Origin: Akkermansia biwaensis
GTDB taxonomy: Bacteria > Verrucomicrobiota > Verrucomicrobiia > Verrucomicrobiales > Akkermansiaceae
Assembly: GCF_026072915.1 (NCBI RefSeq)
Contig: NZ_AP025943.1
Location: 2,604,001-2,668,000 of the forward strand
DNA length: 64,000 nucleotides
Direction of reading: 5' to 3'
Part shown: in pieces, positions 8,432-16,875 of the stretch
Layout of the letters: every line of letters starts with the position of its first letter
Numbering within the stretch: the stretch's first letter is position 1
Notes under the pieces: model-generated
Databases searched by the model: none
Seen by the model: the letters and a program-made list of their open reading frames with translations, nothing else
Told to the model about the DNA's origin: nothing
Program-made: the position numbers and the translations under genes

Positions 8432-9307
8432 TCAGAACGGTGTTTTCCCTTTATAAAGAAAATCAGTTTTGCTGTTTCTGCCAACTGTACGGTCAATGAG
8501 ATCGGGAATGTCTTCCTTTGAATATCCTGCCTTGAGAAGGAATTCTTCCATGTTGGCATAGTTGCTTGGAAATACAGAGACAAGGATTTCCATGAAAGTT
8601 TTTTCAAGCTCCTTGACTTCGTCTTCGAAGACCTCATTTCTTGTGTTGATAAAAGACTCTCCTGTTGCAACCTCGTTCATGAGCTTCCGAAGGTCTTCCA
8701 TTTTAAGATGTCGGAGTTTTTTTACTTGTTCTTCGGCAGATCGATGAGCAAGGCCTCCTTGTTGAGGTTCGTCCTCGGTAATCCGGAAGGGATTGGTCTC
8801 GTGCGCACTTTTGAATTGCCTCAATATATGGGCATAATAAGGGAGCAGGAGGCGTGTAATGATCCGCTTCTTTTCAGGCTCCCTGATTTTATCGGTTTTT
8901 CTAACCAGCCTGATATATTTTTCCATGAAGAGACAAACCTTGGATTTTTGGTTAATATCAGACATGTCGTCAATGTTTATTTCCGGTTCGGTTTGCTTGT
9001 ATGTGTTGAAGGAAAAGGTGGGGCCCAAAGCTACGAGATAGCAATGCCATATTTTTTCCCTCAATTCGGTATCAACATTGTCTCGTGTCGTTACCTTGAA
9101 GGTATGTGTATGTTTTTTAGCCTTTTCATAAAATGATTTGAACAGCTTGTTCCGCAGGGATGAGGAAAGTTCCTGGACGGCGGGAGAGGTCTGTCGATAT
9201 GAGTCAATGCAGGCGGGACTTTCCAGCATGGGGTTGGGGTCGGCAGCATTGGCCGCCCCGATAAAGAGACAGACCACAAATATGTATAAAGGTGGTAACG
9301 TGTTCAT
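8432..9307 (-). CDS. secreted hypothetical protein, 291 aa
   Basis: A classic signal peptide begins the protein: hydrophobic PPLYIFVVCLFIGAANA, with likely cleavage after the last alanine (about residue 21). The rest is charged, mostly helical and rich in K, E and R, with no cysteine pair or catalytic motif I recognise. The C-terminal third (VEEFL-like helices, then YSKEDIPDLIDRTVGR) might form an alpha-helical domain. It begins 6 bases after the stop of the small upstream gene and uses an AAAGG sequence inside that gene's end as a possible ribosome-binding site, so the two are probably co-translated. Its base composition is more A+T-rich than the nearby housekeeping genes, which suggests accessory DNA. 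No function is assigned. Confidence 0.7.
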   Translation of the reverse strand: MNTLPPLYIFVVCLFIGAANAADPNPMLESPACIDSYRQTSPAVQELSSSLRNKLFKSFYEKAKKHTHTFKVTTRDNVDTELREKIWHCYLVALGPTFSFNTYKQTEPEINIDDMSDINQKSKVCLFMEKYIRLVRKTDKIREPEKKRIITRLLLPYYAHILRQFKSAHETNPFRITEDEPQQGGLAHRSAEEQVKKLRHLKMEDLRKLMNEVATGESFINTRNEVFEDEVKELEKTFMEILVSVFPSNYANMEEFLLKAGYSKEDIPDLIDRTVGRNSKTDFLYKGKTPF

Positions 9308-9313
9308 AGTGTT

Positions 9314-9538
9314 TTAACCTTTATTGCTGTTTTTTTTAAAGGCCGTGCCAGATTTTTCTGCGATGGTTTTCGTCGTAAGTTTGTCAATAGACTCAATATA
9401 AGCTTGCCATTTTGCTTCCCTGAAAAATAGCATTTTCTTTTCCAAGCCTGACATTCTCTGAATGAACAGGGAAATCACATTTTCCTCTCTGTCAATAGGA
9501 TGTTGGCACTGAATCAGATTGCCAGAGAATAAAATCAA
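9314..9538 (-). CDS. small hypothetical gene upstream of the secreted protein
   Basis: About 74 codons, ending 6 bases before the ATG of the next gene. The first codon of the longest frame is TTG (9538), and the frame is open for about 18 more codons upstream, so the start is uncertain. Upstream codons in frame read a hydrophobic run ending in LILFSGNLIQC, which would make a plausible signal or lipoprotein peptide, but no ATG/GTG start is seen for it. The C-terminal half (FFREAKWQAYIESIDKL) is helical and basic. It may be a partner of the downstream secreted protein or a decayed gene. Confidence 0.4.
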   Translation of the reverse strand: MILFSGNLIQCQHPIDREENVISLFIQRMSGLEKKMLFFREAKWQAYIESIDKLTTKTIAEKSGTAFKKNSNKG

Positions 9539-9703
9539 AACCGTAGGAATAGGGAAGAAGAGTCCGCAAACATGCAGTCTTAAAAGATGGAATCATGGAG
9601 GGCTTGAGGCGAGGTATATTGGAAATAGAAGGACCTTATATGAAATTGATCGTCCTGGTAAATCCGTTGGAGAGCATGGAATGCCAGGAGTTTTGTTTAC
9701 CCA

Positions 9704-9735
9704 TAAAAAAGCGCCTCCCATTGCGGGAGGCGCTT
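9704..9735 (-). terminator. terminator of sucCD
   Basis: On the minus strand the stem GCGCCTCCC/GGGAGGCGC (extended by two A-T pairs) with a 5-base loop is followed by TTTTTTATGG, 27 bases past the sucD stop. It is a textbook intrinsic terminator. Confidence 0.9.
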
Positions 9736-9761
9736 GGAAACAGGTTGATGAAAGCAGCCAG

Positions 9762-10649
9762 TTACATGCCCTTGTTTTTCATGGCTTCCGCCAGGGCGGC
9801 GCCCATCTGGGCCGGGGTCTTGGCGACCACGATGCCCGCTTCGCGCAGGGCTTCCTGCTTGGCGGCGGCGGTGCCTTTGCCTCCGGCCACGATGGCGCCC
9901 GCGTGGCCCATGCGGCGTCCCTTGGGAGCCGTGGCTCCGGCGATGAACGCGGCTACGGGCTTCTTGCAGTTGTTCTTGATCCATTCGGCGGCTTCCTCTT
10001 CCTCGGAACCGCCGATTTCACCGATCATGATGAAGGCGTCCGTATTGGGGTCTTCCGTGAAGAATTGAACGGCCTGCTGCTGGGTCATGCCGTGGACGGG
10101 GTCGCCGCCGATGCCGATGCACATGCTCTGGCCCAGGCCCATGTTGGTGACCTGCCACACGGCTTCATAAGTGAGCGTGCCGGAACGGGAGACGATGCCG
10201 ATTCTGCCGGGCTTGAAGATGTAGGCCGGCATGATGCCGATCTTGCAGCTGGCGGAGGGGTTGACGATGCCGGGGCAGTTCGGGCCGATGAGGGTTACGT
10301 CCTTGTCTTTCAGGAATACCTTCACTTTCTGCATGTCCTGCACCGGGATGCCTTCCGTGATGCAGACGATGAGTTTGACGCCCGCGTCCGCGGCTTCCAT
10401 GATGGCGTCGGCCGCGAAGGGCGGCGGGACGAAGATCATGGAGGCGTTGCAGTCCGTGGCCTTTTTGGCTTCCGCCACGGTGTCGAATACGGGGACCTTG
10501 TCTTCAAAGAGCTGGCCGCCCTTGCCGGGGGTCACGCCGGCAACCACGTTGGTGCCGAAGTCCATGCAGTTTTTGGCATGGAATGCGCCGGCGCTGCCGG
10601 TGATGCCTTGCACGACGAGACGGGTGTTTTTGTCAATGAGAGATGTCAT
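9762..10649 (-). CDS. sucD: succinyl-CoA synthetase, alpha subunit
   Basis: SucD (295 aa, usual length) joins SucC to interconvert succinyl-CoA and succinate with substrate-level phosphorylation in the TCA cycle. The CoA-binding Rossmann domain carries [14 protein letters not shown] near residues 15-28 and GVTPGKGG near 38-45. The active-site histidine that becomes phosphorylated is in [14 protein letters not shown] (His249). [10 protein letters not shown] and SRSGTLTYE are the other family signatures. The gene starts 21 bases after the sucC stop in the same operon and ends before a strong terminator. Confidence 0.97.
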   Translation of the reverse strand: MTSLIDKNTRLVVQGITGSAGAFHAKNCMDFGTNVVAGVTPGKGGQLFEDKVPVFDTVAEAKKATDCNASMIFVPPPFAADAIMEAADAGVKLIVCITEGIPVQDMQKVKVFLKDKDVTLIGPNCPGIVNPSASCKIGIMPAYIFKPGRIGIVSRSGTLTYEAVWQVTNMGLGQSMCIGIGGDPVHGMTQQQAVQFFTEDPNTDAFIMIGEIGGSEEEEAAEWIKNNCKKPVAAFIAGATAPKGRRMGHAGAIVAGGKGTAAAKQEALREAGIVVAKTPAQMGAALAEAMKNKGM

Positions 10650-10670
10650 TGTCGTAATAAATGGTGAGGG

Positions 10671-11852
10671 TTATTTGACGGCCGCAACCGCCTTCTGGGC
10701 GGCTTCGTCCAGGTTGTCGGCAGGGATGATGGCGATGCCGCTGTCAGCGAGGATTTTCTTGCCGATTTCCACGTTGGTGCCTTCCAGGCGGACGACGAGC
10801 GGGATTTTCATGTCGATGTTTTTCGCAGCGGCCACGATGCCCTGGGCGATGACGTCGCAGCGCATGATGCCGCCGAAGATGTTGACGAGAAGGGCCTTCA
10901 CGTTCTTGTCGCTGGTGAGGATGCGGAACGCGTTGGTTACCATTTCCTCCGTGGCGGAACCGCCCACATCCAGGAAGTTGGCGGGATCTCCGCCGTAGTA
11001 TTTGATGATGTCCATCGTGGCCATGGCCAGTCCGGCGCCGTTTACCATGCAACCGATGTTGCCGTCCAGCCCGATGTAGTTCAGGTCGTACTTGCCGGCT
11101 TCCACTTCGCGGGGGTCTTCTTCCGTTTCATCCCGCATTTCCATGATTTCCGGATGGCGGTACAGGGCGTTGTCGTCAAAGTTGAATTTGGCGTCCAGGG
11201 CGCACACGCGGTCATCCGTGGTGACGACGAGGGGGTTGATTTCCACCAGGGAGCAGTCCAGGGCGGTGAAGAGCTTGTAAACGTTGGTGATGAGCTTGGT
11301 CGCCTGGCGGAGCAGGGGGCCGGTGAGGCCCAGGGCCACGGCGATCTTGAGGGCCTGGAAGGGCAGGATGCCCAGGGCCGGGTCAATGTGTTCCCGGATG
11401 ATGGCTTCCGGCCGGGTGGCCGCCACTTCTTCAATGTCCATGCCGCCTTCCGTGCTGGCTACGATGACGGGGCATTCCCGGGCGCGGTCCTGCAGGATGG
11501 CGAAGTAGCATTCCTTTTTAAGGTCCACGGCTTCCGCCACCATGATCTTGCTGACCAGCTTGCCGGCTTCCCCGGTCTGCTTGGTGACCAGTACCTGGTT
11601 AAGCATTTTGCCGGCCACGTCTTCCACTTCCTCCACGGAATTGACGACGTGCACGCCGCCCTGGAACCCGTTTTTGAATGTGCCTTTGCCGCGTCCTCCG
11701 GCATGTACCTGTGCCTTAACTACGTATTGGGAAACGCCCATGTCGCGGGCTATTTGTGCGGCTTCCTGGGCGGTGGTGGCGGCAATTCCCTTGGGAGTTG
11801 CCACGCCAAAGCGCTCAAAGAGTTGTTTTGCTTGATATTCGTGAATATTCAT
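10671..11852 (-). CDS. sucC: succinyl-CoA synthetase, beta subunit
   Basis: This ADP/GDP-forming beta subunit (393 aa) pairs with SucD. It starts [17 protein letters not shown], the typical SucC opening, at ATG 11852; a TTG seven codons upstream is unlikely to be used. The N-terminal ATP-grasp domain includes [14 protein letters not shown], the basic loop that binds nucleotide phosphates, and VEINPLVV. The C-terminal domain carries [17 protein letters not shown], the power-helix region facing SucD. It is the first gene of the sucCD operon, divergent from hisD. Confidence 0.97.
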   Translation of the reverse strand: MNIHEYQAKQLFERFGVATPKGIAATTAQEAAQIARDMGVSQYVVKAQVHAGGRGKGTFKNGFQGGVHVVNSVEEVEDVAGKMLNQVLVTKQTGEAGKLVSKIMVAEAVDLKKECYFAILQDRARECPVIVASTEGGMDIEEVAATRPEAIIREHIDPALGILPFQALKIAVALGLTGPLLRQATKLITNVYKLFTALDCSLVEINPLVVTTDDRVCALDAKFNFDDNALYRHPEIMEMRDETEEDPREVEAGKYDLNYIGLDGNIGCMVNGAGLAMATMDIIKYYGGDPANFLDVGGSATEEMVTNAFRILTSDKNVKALLVNIFGGIMRCDVIAQGIVAAAKNIDMKIPLVVRLEGTNVEIGKKILADSGIAIIPADNLDEAAQKAVAAVK

Positions 11853-12042
11853 GACAGTGGGCCGTTCGGCCAAATGTTTGCGGAAGAAAGGCTAGGACTA
11901 TTTCCCGTGCCGGTCAAGGGATAATGGTTTGGTCTTTTTATTTTTTTCCGTTGCCGTTGTGGAAGTCAAAGAGGACAGAAGGCTTGACTGTCTGCATAAA
12001 GATTGGGAAACTTCCCTCCCATTTTCCGTATGTTGCTATTTT

Positions 12043-13341
12043 ATGAAAATTTATCGACCTGCCGACAGTTGTTTTAAAGAGATGAAAGGCCGGATGAACC
12101 GCCGGGCCCTTCCCGAGAATTCCGTAAGAGATACCGTTAATTCCATTATTCAGGACGTTGCCGTCCGCGGAGACGCCGCCCTGTTTGATTATGCCGCCAG
12201 GTTTGACAAGGTCAGCCTGGACAGCGGCTCCCTGTTTGTCACCGCGGAGGAACTGGCAGAGGCGGAAGCTGCCGTGGAGGAGTCCGTGAAGGAGGCCATT
12301 GCCGCTTCTCTGGCGAACATCCATTATTTTTCAGACCGCAGCCGCAGGCAGGACTGGTCCGGAGTGAACGCCCAGGGCGTGGAGGTTGCGGAACGCTTCC
12401 TTCCCTATGACCGCGTGGGCATTTACATTCCCGGGGGCAAGGCTCCCCTCGTGTCCACCTCCATCATGACGGGCGGCTTTGCCCAGGCCGCCGGCGTGCG
12501 GGAAATCGTGGCCGCCACGCCGTGCGGGCCGGACGGACGGGTGAACCCCGCTCTTTTATATGCGCTGAAGGCTTCCGGTGCCACGGAAATTATCAAGATA
12601 GGCGGCGCCCAGGCGATCGCCGCGCTGGCGTTGGGTACGGAAAGCGTGAAGCCCGTGGAAAAGATTTTCGGCCCCGGCAACCGGTTTGTAGTAGAGGCCA
12701 AGCGCCAGCTGGTGGGTGCCGTAGCCATCGATCTTCTTCCCGGGCCGAGCGAAGTGATGGTGCTGGCGGACGAGACGGCGGACGCCGAGTTTCTGGCCGC
12801 CGACCTGCTGGCCCAGGGCGAGCACGGGCCGGACAGCGTCGTGGTATTTGTGACCACCTCGGAAGAGCTGCTGGAACGGGTGGAGGCGGAAGTGGAACGC
12901 CAGGCGGCCCTGCTGAGCCGGGGCGCCATCATCCGGGAGGTGCTGGACAAGCACGCGTACGGTTTTCTGGTCTCCTCCATTCAGGAGGGGGTGGATCTGG
13001 TGAATGCGTTTGCTCCGGAACACCTGGTCCTGGTGACGGAGGATGAAGATTCCGTGCTGGCGGCCATCCGGACGGCCGGGGCCATTTATGCGGGGGCCCT
13101 GTCCACGGTGGCCTGCGGGGATTTTCTGGCGGGCCCCAGCCATACGCTGCCCACGGGCGGCGCGGGCAAGTCGTTCTCCGGCCTTCGGGCGGACCAGTTC
13201 CAGCGGCGCACGAGCGTGGTCCGCATGAACGAGGATGCCGTTCTGAAATCGGCGCCGTACGTGGCGGAGTTCGCCCGCGTAGAGGGATTGGATGCCCACA
13301 ACCATTCCCTCCAGGTGCGCGCCTCCCGCGTGAACCGGTAA
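12043..13341 (+). CDS. hisD: histidinol dehydrogenase
   Basis: HisD carries out the last two oxidations from L-histidinol to L-histidine using NAD+ and zinc. The ATG at 12043 gives 432 aa, the family's usual length; the upstream in-frame extension has no family similarity. Diagnostic blocks are GIYIPGGKAPLVSTSIM, KIGGAQAIAALALGTE, FGPGNRFVVEAKRQ, DLLPGPSEVMVLAD, QGEHGPDS (zinc Gln/His), FAPEHLVL (catalytic Glu-His) and DFLAGPSHTLPTGG. C-terminal AHNHSLQVR is also conserved. It is separated from the other his gene of the window (hisC at 57.3 kb). A TetR gene follows after 28 bases, so co-transcription is possible. Confidence 0.97.
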   Translation: MKIYRPADSCFKEMKGRMNRRALPENSVRDTVNSIIQDVAVRGDAALFDYAARFDKVSLDSGSLFVTAEELAEAEAAVEESVKEAIAASLANIHYFSDRSRRQDWSGVNAQGVEVAERFLPYDRVGIYIPGGKAPLVSTSIMTGGFAQAAGVREIVAATPCGPDGRVNPALLYALKASGATEIIKIGGAQAIAALALGTESVKPVEKIFGPGNRFVVEAKRQLVGAVAIDLLPGPSEVMVLADETADAEFLAADLLAQGEHGPDSVVVFVTTSEELLERVEAEVERQAALLSRGAIIREVLDKHAYGFLVSSIQEGVDLVNAFAPEHLVLVTEDEDSVLAAIRTAGAIYAGALSTVACGDFLAGPSHTLPTGGAGKSFSGLRADQFQRRTSVVRMNEDAVLKSAPYVAEFARVEGLDAHNHSLQVRASRVNR

Positions 13342-13369
13342 CAGTAACCCAGATAACATACGTCCCATT

Positions 13370-14026
13370 ATGAAACAACAGCAAGGGACCAGGGAACGGT
13401 TGCTGGAAGCCGCTGAAAACCTGTTTGCCGAATACGGCTATACGGAAACGTCGCTGCGCATGATTTCCCAGGCGGCCGACGTCAATATAGCCTCCGCCAA
13501 CTACCACTTTGGCGGCAAGGAAGGCCTGTGGAAGGCGGTCATGATGAAGTACGCGCCGATGGCGCGGGATTTCCGGATGGCCCGGGTGGCGGAAGCCATG
13601 GAGCGGGACGGCTCCATTGAAGCCCTGGCCCACGCATACGTGTATCCCTCCTTTTACGGACTTCTGAACACGGGGGACCTGACCCTGGAAGAACTGAACA
13701 CGTTCCCCCATTATTTGCGCCTGATGGGTATCTGCCATGTGCAGACGCCTGAAGTTGCCGTGGAATACATCAAGGAAGTATATTCCCCCATCCGGCGGCA
13801 GCTTCATGACAGCATCCGCAAGATGTTTCCGGGCGCTTCCTCATACCAGATTTTCTGGACGGTGCTCGCCATTGAAAGCATCATGATCGGGCTTCTGACG
13901 CATTTGCGGATGATCATGGAACTGATGGAGGTCAACAGGATTCCGAAGGGAAGTGTGAAGGACTTGTTTGAATTGATCGTCCGTCAGGTGGAATCCCTGA
14001 TCCGCATGTGCGGAAAGACCATGTAG
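13370..14026 (+). CDS. TetR-family transcriptional regulator
   Basis: The 218-aa protein starts with a TetR DNA-binding domain: TRERLLEAAENLFAEYGY, then ETSLRMISQAADVNIASANYHF as the HTH with the YHF turn, and GKEGLWKAVM. The remaining helices form a ligand or dimerisation domain resembling the CecR/DUF1956 type (LLNTGDLTLEELNTF region). Such proteins usually repress nearby transport or detoxification genes. The next gene, a bile-acid:sodium-symporter-family transporter, begins 25 bases downstream and is the likeliest target. The inducer cannot be inferred. Confidence 0.85.
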   Translation: MKQQQGTRERLLEAAENLFAEYGYTETSLRMISQAADVNIASANYHFGGKEGLWKAVMMKYAPMARDFRMARVAEAMERDGSIEALAHAYVYPSFYGLLNTGDLTLEELNTFPHYLRLMGICHVQTPEVAVEYIKEVYSPIRRQLHDSIRKMFPGASSYQIFWTVLAIESIMIGLLTHLRMIMELMEVNRIPKGSVKDLFELIVRQVESLIRMCGKTM

Positions 14027-14051
14027 GCATTTTATTTTTCCGGAGCGCAGC

Positions 14052-14951
14052 ATGTTCAAGTCCCTCATCCGTACGTTTGCCATCGTGGTCGCGTTCGTTG
14101 CGGGCTACATGATGCCCTGGCTCCATGTGTACGGCTGGACGTTCAAATGGATGCTCATCGGCATGCTGTTTGTGACTTTTCTGGGGATCCGTTTCAAGCG
14201 GATGAAGCCGGAACGGCCGCACTGGCTGCTGGTGGGGGCCAATTTGCTGATTGCCCTGGCTGCCTGGAGCGTGTGCCGCGCGTCCTTTGGGGGCGGCTAC
14301 CTGGCGGAGGCGGCGTTCTTCGTGGGCGTCATGCCCACGGCCACCGCGGCGCCGGTGGTGATGGGGCTGCTGGGCGGCAGCGTGGAGTTCATGCTGACCG
14401 CCCTCCTTCTGACCAACGGGATCATTTGCATCCTGCTTCCTTTCATTCTGCCCATGGTGGTGGGCCGGGGCGGCTTTGAGATTTATCTCAGCGTGGCCCA
14501 GAACATAGCCCTGGTGATGCTCCTGCCTCTGGCCCTGGCCCTGGCCGCACGCCGCTTTTATCCCCGCGCCATCGCGTGGCCCCGGAAGCTGAAGGACGTT
14601 ACCTTTGGCGTCTGGGTGGTGATTCTGGTGCTGATTGCGGCCAACGCTTCCTATGACATTTCCTCCCGGGACGGCATTTCGGAACGCGTGCTGGAGCAGA
14701 TAGGCGCCCTTTCCCTGCTGATTTGCGCCCTGAACTTCGGCCTGGGCCATCTGCTGGGCGGCAAGGCGCGCTCCGCGGAATGCAGCCAGGCCCTGGGACA
14801 GAAAAACACCACGCTTTCCATCTACCTGGCGCTGACGTATTCCAATCCCATTGCCGCGCTGGGGCCCACGTTTTATGTGCTGTGGCATAATTTATGGAAT
14901 GCGTGGCAGCTTTACCGTGCGTCCGAACACAGGCGCCGGAACGGAAATTAG
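14052..14951 (+). CDS. bile acid:sodium symporter family (BASS-type) membrane protein
   Basis: This 299-aa integral membrane protein has about eight to ten hydrophobic helices across its length. The family's crossover region shows as GVMPTATAAPVVMGLLGGSVEF, and the second conserved block as GQKNTTLSIYLALTYSNP. BASS-fold proteins move organic anions, often together with sodium. It is likely the substrate exporter or importer controlled by the TetR gene just upstream. The actual substrate, including whether bile acids are involved, is not shown by the sequence. Confidence 0.85.
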   Translation: MFKSLIRTFAIVVAFVAGYMMPWLHVYGWTFKWMLIGMLFVTFLGIRFKRMKPERPHWLLVGANLLIALAAWSVCRASFGGGYLAEAAFFVGVMPTATAAPVVMGLLGGSVEFMLTALLLTNGIICILLPFILPMVVGRGGFEIYLSVAQNIALVMLLPLALALAARRFYPRAIAWPRKLKDVTFGVWVVILVLIAANASYDISSRDGISERVLEQIGALSLLICALNFGLGHLLGGKARSAECSQALGQKNTTLSIYLALTYSNPIAALGPTFYVLWHNLWNAWQLYRASEHRRRNGN

Positions 14952-15119
14952 ACGGTTCCGTCTTTGATCGTGTCCCGCGGACCCCCTTTTTCCGGGAAAT
15001 TATGGGTTGACGGCGGCTTGAGCGGAGTCCTGCCTTCCGCCTTCCAACTGCGTTGCGGCGCGCGCGGCATTCAAAAGGCTTGAATTCCAGGGAAGGGCCG
15101 TTAACGTTGTGCTCCCGTT

Positions 15120-16793
15120 ATGCAGGCGTCCACTCCTCCCCTGAAACCTCTTTCTTCACGCACCAAATGGCTGATTGCCCTGTGCCTGTGCATTGCCGTC
15201 CTGCTGCTGGAGTTTTTGACGTACCACATGGCCTACCGCATCGGTTATGATGAAGGGGCCCTCCATACCCCTCCGGTCGTGATCCAGAAGAGCGATGAAA
15301 AGGCCTTCCAGACTTTGTCCCGTTTCATGGCGGACGTGTTTGCCTCACGGGAAAGCCTGGCCGGAATTCTAGACAAACGGGAGGAACGCCTGGCGTGGAT
15401 CAGGGACCCGGAAGTACGGTCGGAAACGGCCTGGGGGCTGACCCGCGAACTGATCAGCCGCGGCGGCGTGGAGCAGGCGCTTCCCACGGCCAGGGAATTG
15501 ATTGAGGCGGGCTATGCGGACGGAAAGCGGCAGGTATGGGCTCCCCGCGCTGATGCCGTGGCCCGGGCCCTGCTGGCGGAGCACCAGTACGCGGCCGCCT
15601 ACGATTATTTGAAAACGGCCGTGGACGGGTATGAAAAGGAGAGCATGGCCGCCGAGCTGGTGAAGGCCCTCCAGACCATGAGTTCCATTGACCAGATATT
15701 GAACCGGAATGACCAGGCCAATGGGCTGCTGCAGCGCGCCGTGGAAGCTTCCGCCCGGCTGGGGAGCGACTCTCTTGCCGTGAAGTCCAGGCTTCTGGCC
15801 GCCCAGGGCAGGCTGGCCCGCGCGGCGGGCCATATTCCGGAATCGCGGGCCTATTTCAAGGAAGCTCTGGTTCTGTTCCCCCGGGAGCAGGGAAAGACCA
15901 CGGGGGACCTGGCTCTGGCCAGCATCAGCATGGGAGAAGCCATGCTGGAAGCAGGCAGGAAGGAGGAGGCCCGCGAGCTGTTCCTGAAGGGGCTCACCGG
16001 TTCGGAAAACGCCTCCTATCTGCTCAACGACTGCCTGAACGCCCTGCGCGGGCTGGCGCGCATTTCCACGGAGCAGGGTAATTATGAAGAGGCGCTGGCC
16101 TACCTTCACCAGGCGGAAGGCGCCGCACGCGGCGTGCTTCCGGCGGATCACGCTTTTTGGGCCGGGCTGTATGACCAGCGCGGATGGGTCAACATCATGC
16201 GCAAGGCAGCCCCGGAAGCCCGTGCGGATTTCCTGAAGGCGGTGAGCAACGCGGCGGTCTCTCCCATGATTGCCGCCCAGTCCCGCGAGGGCCTGGGGAA
16301 GGCGTGGCTGGACGCCGGGGAAGGGGCAAAGGCGCGGGAAAACCTCCGGCAATCCATCCAGGTCCGGGAATCCAACTTCTCTTCAGACACCCTTTCCCTG
16401 GGCAGGGTGTACCATTCCCTGGGAATAGCCAGCGACATGGAAGGGGACCGTGAAGGAGCCCTCCAGGCCTACTCCCGCGCCGTGGACGCCCTGCTGAAAT
16501 GCGGAGACGGTCCGGAACGGAAGAATTTGCTGGTCCAGTCCTATCTGTGCAAGGCCTACGCCCTGTGCGACGGCGAGCAGTGGCAGGAGGCCGTGGACGC
16601 TTTTGAAGCCGTGCTGCCATTGCTGGAAGGAGAACAGAGGTCGGAAAACTACAAGCAGCTGGGCCGCTGTTACGACGAACTGGGAATGACGGCGAAGGCG
16701 GATGAATGCTGGAAGGAATCCGGCTTTCCCCGGGTGCGCCGGAGTTCTCCCGTACGCCGGACGGACGGCGGCAGGATATCCTCCCGTCGGTGA
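15120..16793 (+). CDS. membrane-anchored TPR protein
   Basis: The 557-aa protein has a short cytoplasmic tail, one transmembrane helix near residues 17-36 (LIALCLCIAVLLLEFLTYH), then a long helical region of tetratricopeptide repeats. TPR patterns are clear at LAAQGRLARAAGHIPESRAY, at GNYEEALAYLHQAEG, at GLGKAWLDAGEGAKARENLR and at ASDMEGDREGALQAYSRAVD. It ends with a basic tail (RRSSPVRRTDGGR). The repeats should form a superhelical protein-binding scaffold in the periplasm. A second membrane TPR protein follows 55-80 bases downstream, so the two likely form a pair. No enzymatic domain is visible. Confidence 0.8.
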   Translation: MQASTPPLKPLSSRTKWLIALCLCIAVLLLEFLTYHMAYRIGYDEGALHTPPVVIQKSDEKAFQTLSRFMADVFASRESLAGILDKREERLAWIRDPEVRSETAWGLTRELISRGGVEQALPTARELIEAGYADGKRQVWAPRADAVARALLAEHQYAAAYDYLKTAVDGYEKESMAAELVKALQTMSSIDQILNRNDQANGLLQRAVEASARLGSDSLAVKSRLLAAQGRLARAAGHIPESRAYFKEALVLFPREQGKTTGDLALASISMGEAMLEAGRKEEARELFLKGLTGSENASYLLNDCLNALRGLARISTEQGNYEEALAYLHQAEGAARGVLPADHAFWAGLYDQRGWVNIMRKAAPEARADFLKAVSNAAVSPMIAAQSREGLGKAWLDAGEGAKARENLRQSIQVRESNFSSDTLSLGRVYHSLGIASDMEGDREGALQAYSRAVDALLKCGDGPERKNLLVQSYLCKAYALCDGEQWQEAVDAFEAVLPLLEGEQRSENYKQLGRCYDELGMTAKADECWKESGFPRVRRSSPVRRTDGGRISSRR

Positions 16794-16875
16794 CGGACCG
16801 CCGCCGCTGCGCCGTAAGACGTTGCGGACTGCTGATTTTGCTTGATTTGTGCCCTCTTTTTGGCTCAATGCCTGC

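Noticed and set aside
11853-11873. Longer sucC start giving seven extra residues
   Set aside because: The upstream codon is TTG and the family begins at MNIHEYQ.
9519-11924. Plus-strand frames over sucCD
   Set aside because: Mirror frames of conserved genes with clear family motifs on the minus strand.
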